Made by a program: the position numbers and the translations under genes
The notes under the pieces: generated by a model
Database searches by the model: none
What the model was told of the DNA's origin: nothing
What the model saw: only the letters and a program-made list of their open reading frames with translations
Source: an uncultured Selenomonadales bacterium
GTDB lineage: Bacteria > Bacillota > Negativicutes > Selenomonadales > Selenomonadaceae
Length of the DNA: 64,000 nt
Reading direction: 5' to 3'
Assembly: GCA_900321035.1 (NCBI GenBank)
Contig: ONUH01000003.1
Span: 124,001-188,000, forward strand
Shown: positions 17,607 to 28,247 of the stretch, piece after piece
How the letters are laid out: every line of letters starts with the position of its first letter
Numbering within the stretch: the first letter of the stretch is position 1

Positions 17607-17723
17607 TTCCAGTCTCCTCATCAAAAAGCTATACAGTCAAAACCTTACGGTTCATCCACGGGGCAACATATAGCATTGAGCAGCATGCTATAAACAGATA
17701 CCTCACATATACATTTATAATCA

Positions 17724-18344
17724 TCAGTCAATACACCCATAGCATGGCCTCAATGATAAATGTCTATGAATACTAAATCCATTCTTATTGACGCCGTCTA
17801 TGTCATGATATTTCCCGACATACACCCTGTCACCGTTATGATCCGTATCGCTGCACCATACAAAATCATGCACCCAAAGCTTCATTCCAAGGGAAAGCCA
17901 TGCAACCAGAAACGCATAGGTACAACAAATCGCAGACGGGAATTTATGTTCTTTCAGCAATTCCGTCGGCTGTACCGCTCTGCTTTCTTCATACACATTC
18001 TTGCGAATAAAAAACCATCTGTCCTCCATCGGGATATCAATAAACGCTTCCTTATCATACCAGTCTTGATTATAGAAGCATGGTTCAACAATGGCAGGAT
18101 CTTTTCCGATAATGCCCCGTAAATTTCTGATGGTAGTCGGTTTGCCATCTGCCAGCTTCCCAATTCCCAACACAAAAATATATTCGTCCTTCTTTGATTC
18201 AAGCTCAGCAGATGTAAAAGGTATATCCGGGACAACTTCAGGAACGGCAAACTTAAGCAACTTTATTTTTTTTATTTCTTCCGGCCCAATATAGTTTTCC
18301 CCCATGATAAACGCTGCTTTCTCTATGGAAATCCGCTTATTCAT
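17724..18344 (-). CDS. Unknown conserved-looking protein in the nonulosonate-like block
   Basis: This 206-residue protein has no signal peptide or membrane span that I can see. It is rich in tryptophan, histidine and aspartate near its end: LWVHDFVWCSDTDHNGDRVY, then KYHDIDGVNKNGFSIHRHL, then a CYGC pair. The cluster of H, D and C residues could bind metal. The ATG overlaps the DUF218 gene upstream by 8 bases, so it is translated with it. The middle includes YNQDWYDKEAFIDIPMEDRWFF. I do not recognise the family. Its constant partner here is DUF218, right after NeuB, which suggests a role in nonulosonate modification. Confidence 0.7.
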   Translation of the reverse strand: MNKRISIEKAAFIMGENYIGPEEIKKIKLLKFAVPEVVPDIPFTSAELESKKDEYIFVLGIGKLADGKPTTIRNLRGIIGKDPAIVEPCFYNQDWYDKEAFIDIPMEDRWFFIRKNVYEESRAVQPTELLKEHKFPSAICCTYAFLVAWLSLGMKLWVHDFVWCSDTDHNGDRVYVGKYHDIDGVNKNGFSIHRHLSLRPCYGCID

Positions 18345-18930
18345 TCAATAACGCTTCCTTCCATTTCTGATATTCAATGACTTCCTTCGCGTTCGCCAAG
18401 TGTCCCATTTGGGAATATTTTTCTATACGTTCAAACTCGGCTGCCAACCGCTCAAAACGTATTCCCCACCCATCATTGACAAACCAATTCAGATTACGGG
18501 CAGGCGTATTATAAATTACAATTCCGGACTTTGAATCAATGACTTCACGGAGAAACGTCAGATAAGCTCTGTATTGATGCTCAGGGGAAGCAACTAATAC
18601 GAGTTTTTTCCAGCCTCTCTCTATGGCCATTTTTACAACTTCCACGGCTTGTTGGCGCGTATGTTGTGATTTGTTCTCATGGATAATATCCTTTTCCGGT
18701 ACGCCTGCGTTTATGATGTGTGGACGGACTTCCTCAAACGGATAGCTTCCATACGCTTTGTCGATTATATTTCCGCTAAAGACGATTTTTTCAACCAGCC
18801 CTTTATTATAAAGATCAACCGCTTTGGGGAAACGATTAAAGCCATCGCCTTCCAACAAGATGGCCGCATCCGATTTCATAAAACAATCATTGTCAACGAT
18901 TGCGATGATTTGCTCCCGTTCTGTAATCAT
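18337..18930 (-). CDS. DUF218 / YdcF-SanA-ElyC-like protein
   Basis: This 197-residue protein has the DUF218 layout: SDAAILLEGDGFNRFPKAVDL near 20-40, KIVFSG near 48, IIHENKSQHTRQQA near 82-95 and LVLVASPEHQYRAYLTFLR near 110-128. Family members are often membrane-anchored, but this one shows no transmembrane segment, so it should be cytosolic. The family's chemistry is unknown; roles in envelope integrity are described for SanA and ElyC. It is 7 bases downstream of neuB and overlaps an unknown gene by 8 bases. Inference: it may bind a nucleotide or lipid-linked sugar in the nonulosonate branch. Confidence 0.85.
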   Translation of the reverse strand: MITEREQIIAIVDNDCFMKSDAAILLEGDGFNRFPKAVDLYNKGLVEKIVFSGNIIDKAYGSYPFEEVRPHIINAGVPEKDIIHENKSQHTRQQAVEVVKMAIERGWKKLVLVASPEHQYRAYLTFLREVIDSKSGIVIYNTPARNLNWFVNDGWGIRFERLAAEFERIEKYSQMGHLANAKEVIEYQKWKEALLNE

Positions 18931-18937
18931 AACAGTC

Positions 18938-21084
<2,147 letters not shown>

Positions 21085-21118
21085 TTATCAAAACCGAATT
21101 TTGTTTCGGAGCAAGTTT

Positions 21119-22912
21119 TTAAAGATTCGCCAAGCGAACCAATTCATCATGCCACCGCTTTTCTCCATCTGAAAGACTGCAAAGATACTTCGAGCGAAAA
21201 TTATTTATCACACGCTGACGCTTTGAATCATTCCACCATGCATCAATATCAGGCAGAATATCTGCAAGGCGTTCATTCATCTCTTGAAATGATTCAACTA
21301 AAATGCCTGCATCTTTTAAGGCCTTCAAGTCATCCAACGCTTCATATTCGGTAACACATACCGGGCTTCGACGTACTATGACCGCCTTATTAGCAAGAAG
21401 CGCTTCCGCTATTGTCGTCTGCCACCATTCAAGAATAACTAAATGAGCGCTCTCCAAGCTCTTATAAAAATTAGGCTCATTATCTATCCGAAGACCATCT
21501 AACTCCCGCAAGTCAGAATATTGCTCCCACCCATATGCGGATGGAAATAACCGGATTCTCATATTTCTTTTTATTTCCGCTGGAAGGTTCAATAAAAATT
21601 CTCTTTCTTCACCTATTGTCTTATCAAAAATCAACTCTTCAGGCTCAATACGAAAAACATTTTTGGAACAACAATAGCTGATATAAAGGATATCAGTTAT
21701 TGAATTTGGTGGAATCGAATTACCAACAAAAACGCTTACCATCTTCTCAGATGGCATTCCGATAAAAGTAGGATTTCCAGCCTTGCTATATCCCCATGTA
21801 TAGTAAGTATCGCATATTTCATATTCACTATTCATGCCTACGATAACATCTATTCCCTCAATCCCTCCATGTTCTATTCCGCACAAGAGTGCTTTTTCCC
21901 TTTTCACATTCATTAGATAAATTTTAAATAACTCATCATACCAACAGGAAGTGCTCGTGAATAGCACCGCTTTTGCCTGCATGGCATATCGATATTTTCC
22001 CAGCGCCCGTTCCTGCAAGAACGGAAACTCCTCAACATAAGCGACAGGCAACTCTTTTCTCAACAGCCTACACATCAAGGCAACAAATTCATCTTCCCCT
22101 TGGACGATAGCACTTTCGGTCTCACGCCATTTTGTGTCCACATCCAATGAAAGTTCATACCTTTCATTTTCTGTATAATCCGTTATCCCTGTATAATCCA
22201 TCACACTGCCAAAAGTTTTAAGCATCGACCTCATTACGAGTCTACCTGGTAAATAGCTATTTAGAAGGACAACCGCATCATATTTCCGCGCAGTCTTCTT
22301 ACAAAAGAGCAATGTCTGTTTAAACCACCACGCCTTCGTATGCTTAGAACTTAACTCCGGCTTAGTAGGCAAGGATGGCCGCTTATATATCGTATTAACC
22401 CGCACGCCCAGTGCCCCAAAAGGCTGCATCTCTTGGTAAAGCCGTGTATATTGATACACGTGATACGCATCCGTCTGCGACAACAGCATCGAATAATCCA
22501 GGAAATCTAATGACGGCACTATTACATCCGTCTCATACAAATCACAGGCGCATTTTGCCCCCATACGCTCTACTTGCTTTAGCTTCAAATATTTATCGTA
22601 ATAAGACGCAAGATAAAGGTTTAACCATTGGGTCAGCAGGATGTTCCACTGCTCTTCGTCAAAATCCGTATGATGGTACTCGTTCAAAATCTTAGCTGCA
22701 TGTGACAGAACAACCTTTTTCACTTTGTCCAAATAATCCATACACGCCCGGATTTCCTGTGCTGTCTTCCAATTCTTCGGAACAATTTCATAGTCCAACC
22801 CATTTTTCTTACACCACGCTATCCCTTCCAGACAACGATCACTCATCCAAATATAATGGTCATACCCTTCGACCAATTCCTGCCCATCCAAGAGGCCAAG
22901 ATAATTCCTCAT
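21119..22912 (-). CDS. LIC12162-type putative surface-carbohydrate transferase
   Basis: This 597-residue protein matches the layout I know as the LIC12162 family of putative transferases. It shows a conserved N-terminal pattern (WKTAQEIRACMDYLDKVKKV near 48, then a long helix, then LLTQWLNLYLASYYDKY near 92-108) and VIVPSLDFLDYSML near 130-143. A GT-B-like C-terminal half follows, with SAHLVILEWWQTTIAEALLANKAVIV near 489-514. Family members lie in Leptospira and other LPS loci; the substrate is not known. It is the first gene after the non-glycan cassette and upstream of pseB. The ATG follows AAGGAG and GTAGGAA. It might transfer the nonulosonate made by the downstream genes. Confidence 0.75.
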   Translation of the reverse strand: MRNYLGLLDGQELVEGYDHYIWMSDRCLEGIAWCKKNGLDYEIVPKNWKTAQEIRACMDYLDKVKKVVLSHAAKILNEYHHTDFDEEQWNILLTQWLNLYLASYYDKYLKLKQVERMGAKCACDLYETDVIVPSLDFLDYSMLLSQTDAYHVYQYTRLYQEMQPFGALGVRVNTIYKRPSLPTKPELSSKHTKAWWFKQTLLFCKKTARKYDAVVLLNSYLPGRLVMRSMLKTFGSVMDYTGITDYTENERYELSLDVDTKWRETESAIVQGEDEFVALMCRLLRKELPVAYVEEFPFLQERALGKYRYAMQAKAVLFTSTSCWYDELFKIYLMNVKREKALLCGIEHGGIEGIDVIVGMNSEYEICDTYYTWGYSKAGNPTFIGMPSEKMVSVFVGNSIPPNSITDILYISYCCSKNVFRIEPEELIFDKTIGEEREFLLNLPAEIKRNMRIRLFPSAYGWEQYSDLRELDGLRIDNEPNFYKSLESAHLVILEWWQTTIAEALLANKAVIVRRSPVCVTEYEALDDLKALKDAGILVESFQEMNERLADILPDIDAWWNDSKRQRVINNFRSKYLCSLSDGEKRWHDELVRLANL

Positions 22913-23183
22913 TTCCTACGTAATGCTCCTTTTTGTGATATATCACGATACCGAAACCATCTTCGCCAACGTGTCGTTCGCACTGCTCATATTTAACGGA
23001 CAACCAATCATCTCTCTCATGCCATCCTTCATAAATATATCACAATGCCGGGCCTTCCGTAATTACAACTCAGCCTTCAAGAGTTTAGCAGATTGACATT
23101 TCCGCTTACCATTCCCTCTTTATCTTTCCGTATTCATAGTCTTAATAGTTTTGGGGCATGGACAGGTCAATCCAATCATTGCC

Positions 23184-23627
23184 TTAATCATTACGCATCG
23201 TAATCTCTACATGAAAAGCCTGTCCTTGAGCTGCCGCTTGCCACCGGGCATATCTTCTCTCCTCGTCACGAGCTTTCAAAATATCGTCGATAACCCGCTT
23301 TTTCAGGCTCTGCTTCATCAATCGCCAGCCTGACCAAAATCCTAAAATCAACAAAATAGTAATCATCCCAAGTGGAATGCGCCCTCCATTCTCTATCATC
23401 CAGAAAAAATCATACGACGAACCACTCCGTGACGCCTCATTCGCCAAAATTCCTACCAGTGAAGAAACCAACGCAATCAAGGCTATCATTGTCGGCATGC
23501 AAGCGCAAGCCATTGCATTCTGCCATGATATGATCTCTATGCACTCGCCCAGTTTATTTTTCAGTTCTCCGTCTTCCCACGATTTGTACTTTTCGTATAC
23601 TTCTTCATACTTTGCATTCCAGTACAT
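23184..23627 (-). CDS. Unknown protein with two membrane segments, last gene of the non-glycan cassette
   Basis: I start at ATG 23627, preceded by GGGAGAGG at 5 bases; a longer frame from 23693 adds a low-complexity N-terminus. The 147-residue protein has a soluble helical start (YWNAKYEEVYEKYKSWED), then hydrophobic spans near residues 40-65 (MPTMIALIALVSSLVGILAN) and 84-105 (IPLGMITILLILGFWSG). A basic, charged helix follows (MKQSLKKRVIDDILKARDEE). No family is recognised. A small two-span membrane protein downstream of PLD-like and helical genes would fit an effector or anchor, or it may be an unrelated orphan. It is separated from the 99-residue gene by 326 bases. Confidence 0.65.
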   Translation of the reverse strand: MYWNAKYEEVYEKYKSWEDGELKNKLGECIEIISWQNAMACACMPTMIALIALVSSLVGILANEASRSGSSYDFFWMIENGGRIPLGMITILLILGFWSGWRLMKQSLKKRVIDDILKARDEERRYARWQAAAQGQAFHVEITMRND

Positions 23628-23953
23628 ACAAACCTCTCCCACATATTCAACCCGATTTTCTCGGCTACAGAATCTCTGAAAAATCCATGGCATTTATTGA
23701 GCAACCACTATTTATATCTACAGGGACAGTGCCTGTCCCTGTAAGTCAAAAACAGCTTTTATATCGCAATCAGCAAGAATTCCTTATTTTCTTCCAGTAG
23801 AAACAATCTGCTTCTAGACTTACCACCACAATAAAATATTCAGAGAATCACTCCTTTTACAACTACTTCGACACCAATTAAAAATTCCTTTCCGATTATA
23901 CCCTCCGAAAATAATTGTTGCACCATGTCTAATCTATACATTATCCCCTATCA
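23628..23953 (-). other. 326-base gap in the non-glycan cassette
   Basis: There is no supported gene. The stretch holds one perfect 10-bp inverted repeat and otherwise AT-rich DNA with several stop codons in all frames. No intrinsic terminator with a U tract is visible. The gap separates the membrane protein from the four closely packed genes upstream. Confidence 0.5.
23720..23742. repeat. Perfect 10-bp inverted repeat of REP/RAYT type (ACAGGGACAG ... CTGTCCCTGT)
   Basis: Two perfect 10-base arms flank a 3-base loop (TGC). GGGACAG/CTGTCCC palindromes are known to me as the core of REP-like elements spread by REP-associated tyrosine (Y1/RAYT) transposases in several phyla. No transposase is in the window, so this would be a solitary copy. 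Neither side is followed by a T run, so it is not a standard terminator. Confidence 0.6.
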
Positions 23954-24253
23954 CTAATCGCTATAGTCTATAGTTCCCCGCCGTCCCAAAATTGCTTCTC
24001 CCATTTCCTCTAAATTTCTTCTATGCTGCATTCCTCGACAAAACTCCATAGACTTTCGACAGGCAACAACCATATCGGCTATTTGCTTTTTTGGTAACCG
24101 TTGTGCACTACTTAAAAACTTTTTTTCTAAAAACTCAATTAAATAAAGATATACCTCTGGATACGTTTTCAACTTCAATGCGATATCTATAAGTTTTCCC
24201 TGCACATTTTCCTCCTCTGAATCTGCGCTTGCACATTGGCCTGTCATTTGCAT
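23954..24253 (-). CDS. Small helical protein of unknown function, coupled to the 532-residue gene
   Basis: This 99-residue, charged, helix-rich protein begins MQMTGQCASADSEEENVQGK and has no membrane segment or signal peptide. Its start ATG lies 10 bases inside the end of the gene upstream, so the two are translated together. The middle has EVYLYLIEFLEKKFLSSAQRLPKKQ, a pattern compatible with a small helical adaptor. I recognise no family. It may be a structural partner of the 532-residue protein or a regulator. Confidence 0.6.
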   Translation of the reverse strand: MQMTGQCASADSEEENVQGKLIDIALKLKTYPEVYLYLIEFLEKKFLSSAQRLPKKQIADMVVACRKSMEFCRGMQHRRNLEEMGEAILGRRGTIDYSD

Positions 24254-25842
24254 GGCTTCCGTTGAAAAAGTATTCGTATGTAATCCTTATTAAAGTCTTC
24301 ACTCGCACTCCATTTAAACTGCATGCGATTTTCCATAATTCCCCATAGCTTCTCCCACAACCTATCCACGCTTTCCCATTTTCCTTCATCAAATAGCCGT
24401 TTTAGGAATGCAAGCGCGACCAACAAAAGAAAATCTGATTGTCTTCTCGCCACAATAGATTTTTTATCGTAATAATCAAATTGGCTACGGTATCGTGCCA
24501 TAGCAAATAATTCCCACATTCTCATCCATTCATCCACTGCTTTTTCATGGTATGCAGTTAAATACATGTCTGCAATGGAAAAATGGCATTGTTGAGGATG
24601 TGCTGCATAAGCCTGTATATTATCATCTTCAAACATAAACGAAGCTTCTAAATAAGGAATACTCGCTATCACATACTCATCATCCTTGACAAAAAACTGA
24701 ATGCACGCCAGTAATTTCATATAAGCGGAACATTCCTGCTTTGGCTTGAGAATCCCATTTTCTCGAAAAGATGCCCGAATGGCAACTATATCCTCCGAAA
24801 ATAGCTTTTTAAACGAATTTGTGTCCGGCCAGCGACTTTGAGCCGCCTTGTGAAGAGCCCCTCCCAACGCATTTACACAGAGACTCACAATCGTTGGATT
24901 CCGTCTGCGTCCCGAATATAAACATCTAATGTAGTTCCACGCTAAAAAGAGTCCATCTGAACGATCACTTAAAACTTCTCCAGTTTTGATGAAAACTGCT
25001 TCAATCTCTTTCTTGTCATGCTCATCCACCGAACGGACAGAAGAATAATATTCGAGAACTTGCTGGACTATTTCATCTAAAAGAACAGGCGCAACCCATG
25101 ATTTATTCCACCGCATATTCGATGTGTTATCAACAGTCGCGGGTGCCGCTCGAAGAAGCGACAGCCAAGTCTCCACGCCTTCATGTCCCAAGCCAGCCAA
25201 TAATTCATAAAGCAAGACGGGAGACTTCAAGAGATCAGCCAACTCCAAAAAAGTCTTCTCCTGTCGCGGCAAAAGCAACTTAGGAATAAAAAAGGCCTCC
25301 CCTTCATACGGATACCATTCTCTCGCACCCCAACTCCAAAGCTCCTGAATGTCGTCCTCTTGCTGCCACTGTTCTACGCTATGCAAATAACGCTCTTTTT
25401 CGCCTCCAATCACCAGACACTCCGAATGTTCAAACGCTTCAGAAGTAACCTTCAAAATTGCTTGCACACATCTTTCGGAATCACTTATCATTTCCTCCTT
25501 CATATGTCTCTCAAACGAATCGAATACTTGCCAATGCGCCAACAATTGTGTCCATTCTATAATGGGATGAACAGACTGGAGAAACTCTTTCACCATTGCG
25601 TTGCCCAAAATGATTCTCATTTCGGAAGCGATTGTCATATCTTCTGTTCCATTTTTCCCGAGGAACTCTGCCATACCCCTTGAAAAGGCTTGATTTTTTG
25701 TGGCTGCATATAAAGCGCACCGAATCCGTCTAATGTCATAAACGTCAGTTTCTCCATAAACTATTTTGACCCAATACTCATGCAGAATATTTGTTGTTGT
25801 GACAACAGCAGTACTGTTACATGTACTATTTTCATGTGTCAT
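24244..25842 (-). CDS. Unknown 532-residue helical protein of the non-glycan cassette
   Basis: The protein is almost wholly alpha-helical by composition, with many Trp, Glu and Leu residues (VHPIIEWTQLLAHWQVFDSF near 92, then WSWGAREWYPYEGEAFF near 169). No signal peptide or membrane span is visible. I find no catalytic motif I trust. GGAGG lies 8 bases before the ATG, a strong site. The gene overlaps its upstream neighbour by 11 bases and its downstream one by 10, so it is in a tightly coupled four-gene unit with two PLD-like proteins. A scaffold, adaptor or sensor role is an inference only. Confidence 0.75.
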   Translation of the reverse strand: MTHENSTCNSTAVVTTTNILHEYWVKIVYGETDVYDIRRIRCALYAATKNQAFSRGMAEFLGKNGTEDMTIASEMRIILGNAMVKEFLQSVHPIIEWTQLLAHWQVFDSFERHMKEEMISDSERCVQAILKVTSEAFEHSECLVIGGEKERYLHSVEQWQQEDDIQELWSWGAREWYPYEGEAFFIPKLLLPRQEKTFLELADLLKSPVLLYELLAGLGHEGVETWLSLLRAAPATVDNTSNMRWNKSWVAPVLLDEIVQQVLEYYSSVRSVDEHDKKEIEAVFIKTGEVLSDRSDGLFLAWNYIRCLYSGRRRNPTIVSLCVNALGGALHKAAQSRWPDTNSFKKLFSEDIVAIRASFRENGILKPKQECSAYMKLLACIQFFVKDDEYVIASIPYLEASFMFEDDNIQAYAAHPQQCHFSIADMYLTAYHEKAVDEWMRMWELFAMARYRSQFDYYDKKSIVARRQSDFLLLVALAFLKRLFDEGKWESVDRLWEKLWGIMENRMQFKWSASEDFNKDYIRILFQRKPCK

Positions 25843-26485
25843 TCTCGTTTCCTCCGCAGAAATAATTTCTCAAACGATTCCCCTCATCTTTCCATCCACG
25901 ACTCAAGGCAGACAATTCGCCATGCATACCGCCAACCGCAGCCCCGCAGTGCCAAATTTCCTGATCCATGATGGCAAACCTGTCATGTGTAGCATTAAAC
26001 CTATCCAATCGCTTGATTTCAACGGCAAATAATCCAAACACCTCTGCATTTTCCTCTTCACATTTACGATGCAGACGATTGATCTTGTCAAAATTTTCAC
26101 TACAATAAACACGGATATGTTTCCTCGTCTTATCTCGTGCCTTGAAAGCTTCTTGCAACTCCCACCGCATCCTTTTGTAAGACGCTTCTTGGAAAAATTT
26201 GTCAGCAAACAGGATATTTGTACTTAATCGGAAGCATTCCCAAAATGTGTTGCTCCCGGCAAAAAATCCCTGTTTCTCCAAAATTTTTGAAAAACATCGC
26301 CGATTCTCTTGCACCGTACGTTTACACTCGAAGAATGCGAACGCATCGTTCTCATCGAACCCATCACCTGCAATACTGAACCGTGGCCATAACAATTGTG
26401 GGCGATATACCTTACCCCCGTTAGCGCTTTCCTCCCTATCATTATCCGCAGTTGCAGATACCCTATTTGCCACCAGTCTCGCCAC
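25832..26485 (-). CDS. PLD-like protein, single HxRx4D motif, small form
   Basis: The 217-residue protein carries HDRFAIMDQEIWHCGAAVGG near residues 168-187, an HKD-type phospholipase D motif in which the lysine is replaced by arginine. The motif is followed by the usual W-x-x-GAA loop. The first half has a putative strand set (YRPQLLWPRFSI) and many helices (KFFQEASYKRMRWELQEAF). The start may be GTG at 26485 or GTG at 26473; neither has a strong ribosome site. The 3' end of the larger PLD-like gene overlaps it by 23 bases. PLD-like proteins cut phosphodiester bonds in lipids or nucleic acids, or act as inactive binding folds. The Lys-to-Arg change leaves activity uncertain. Confidence 0.7.
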   Translation of the reverse strand: MARLVANRVSATADNDREESANGGKVYRPQLLWPRFSIAGDGFDENDAFAFFECKRTVQENRRCFSKILEKQGFFAGSNTFWECFRLSTNILFADKFFQEASYKRMRWELQEAFKARDKTRKHIRVYCSENFDKINRLHRKCEEENAEVFGLFAVEIKRLDRFNATHDRFAIMDQEIWHCGAAVGGMHGELSALSRGWKDEGNRLRNYFCGGNENDT

Positions 26486-28076
26486 CCATTTCGCAGTTTT
26501 CTACCCATTCCTCCAAAGATTTTACGCGTTCTGTATTATTTCTGACATTCTCAACCAACCCTAACACTTCATCAGCCTCAGGCAATCGAATCATCATGCT
26601 TGCGCGTTCCCCTATATGGTTCAATGAATTTCCCGAAAACCACACTTCATCGTCAATCACTAAAAATCTGTCATGTATTAAAGGTGTTCCTGTCATAACA
26701 AATACACTGATTGGATTTTCACTGATTTTTTCTGCATGCGCCCGTATCTCCCGGAAAAGCACTTGTCCTTTTTTTAAGACCATTCCATCGTCATTGACGG
26801 CAAACTCATTTTTATCATTCAAAACTTCTGCGCTGGTGATGATTGCAATCTCTGTTTCTTTCGACGTGACTCTGAACACATATCGGTACAACTCCATAGT
26901 GGCGAAATAAGGATCCACGATTACAACACGTTTTCTCGCATGCTGAATAATTCCTCCGATAAAATTTTCAGCTTCTTTTGATTCTCCATTCAAGAAAAGA
27001 CGCTGATTCAACTCTTCAGCCGTTTTCTTCTTCCTTTTTTTCCAAAGGCGTAATGCCAGCTTATCTCCTAAATCAATAGACTGTTCTTCCAGCGGGTTCC
27101 CTATATGTAGTTCTTCAGTCTCCACTATCGGAACTTGATAAAATTCTGTGCTTCCGGGCAAATTGACTTCCCGAATTGCTTGGACAATCCCCATATCTAT
27201 ACTAATGCCACGCAAAAAGCCAGCGAACTTTGTATAGTCCAACAACCCACGCTGCTTGCAATACACAGCTGTCGCAAACTCTTCAGCCTTGCCCGCCAAA
27301 GATATTTCCATCGCCGGATTGCAAACTTTATGCGTCTTAAAATTTAGTATTCCGAAAGAAGTACGTTCAACTGTTATCAATTGCAGACTATTCAACAATT
27401 GTCCCTTCCGCGGCATTAAGTTGATACGCACATGTTCCGGTGCTCCATTCTCGCTCGGAATCATCTTTTCTTCCAAATACCGATACACCGGATTCGGGAG
27501 AATTAGATGCATGCTGCCGACCAACTCAGGATATTCATGAATATCCCACAAAAGCCTATCCTGCATCCACGCAACAGATTTTTCATGTGCAACCAACTGC
27601 ATCACAAAAGCATCCGGTTCCTCCGAAAGCAAATGATGTACGCGGCACACACCCCAAGTCTTTGCCAAAAAAGGACTCATCTCTGTCTCTATATTTTGGG
27701 ATAACGTAAGTAATGGCCATTCCGGCATTTGTCGCATATGCGAAGAGATGATGCGTTTTGGGGAACCATCTTTAGACGGCTCCTTGTCCCATATCATCTC
27801 AAAACCACCTTCGTCGCATGCACGATAAAGTTCTAAGGCTTCCTTCATCGTCATTCGAACGCGACGATAAAACATCCGAGGATACGGCTTTGAAAGACCA
27901 ACCTTCACTTGAATTGTTTGCTCATCAATTTCGTGAAAATCCACGCATTCTTTCGGAAATGCCTCAATCATGGAGAATATAAGCTTGCGCTTATTTTGAT
28001 GGATACACCACAAAATTGTCATGACAGCAACGTCATAATCTTGCAATAAACTTTCTTGCCCCTCTATCGGTTTCAT
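26463..28076 (-). CDS. Large protein with C-terminal PLD-like domain (HxRx4D), unknown N-terminus
   Basis: This 537-residue protein has an N-terminal region of about 360 residues that I cannot assign; names such as VPA1262-type are a recollection, not checked. A C-terminal PLD-like fold begins at VVIVDPYFATMELYRYVF near 389. It then has IAIITSAEVL near 414 and the active-site-like HDRFLVIDDEVWFSGNSLNH near 470-489, again with Arg in place of the usual Lys. The ATG at 28076 follows a GGGGAGATG ribosome site. It is the first gene of a four-gene coupled run and is followed by a smaller PLD-like gene. It is predicted cytosolic. A nuclease or lipase role is plausible but unproven. Confidence 0.75.
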   Translation of the reverse strand: MKPIEGQESLLQDYDVAVMTILWCIHQNKRKLIFSMIEAFPKECVDFHEIDEQTIQVKVGLSKPYPRMFYRRVRMTMKEALELYRACDEGGFEMIWDKEPSKDGSPKRIISSHMRQMPEWPLLTLSQNIETEMSPFLAKTWGVCRVHHLLSEEPDAFVMQLVAHEKSVAWMQDRLLWDIHEYPELVGSMHLILPNPVYRYLEEKMIPSENGAPEHVRINLMPRKGQLLNSLQLITVERTSFGILNFKTHKVCNPAMEISLAGKAEEFATAVYCKQRGLLDYTKFAGFLRGISIDMGIVQAIREVNLPGSTEFYQVPIVETEELHIGNPLEEQSIDLGDKLALRLWKKRKKKTAEELNQRLFLNGESKEAENFIGGIIQHARKRVVIVDPYFATMELYRYVFRVTSKETEIAIITSAEVLNDKNEFAVNDDGMVLKKGQVLFREIRAHAEKISENPISVFVMTGTPLIHDRFLVIDDEVWFSGNSLNHIGERASMMIRLPEADEVLGLVENVRNNTERVKSLEEWVENCEMGGETGGK

Positions 28077-28247
28077 GAAATCATCTCCCCGACACCAATA
28101 GCACTATTGTCACTCATCCAAACGCCACAGAAAAACCACCGATTAGTCATCGCTGATTTTGTTCATCAGGAAAACAATAGAATATCTTTAGATGAATAAA
28201 AATTACGTCTCGGATTATTATTTATAGCACAAAAAACCACAACGCTT

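Noticed and set aside
23720..23742. Intrinsic terminator at the 10-bp inverted repeat
   Set aside because: Neither strand has a U run after the hairpin.
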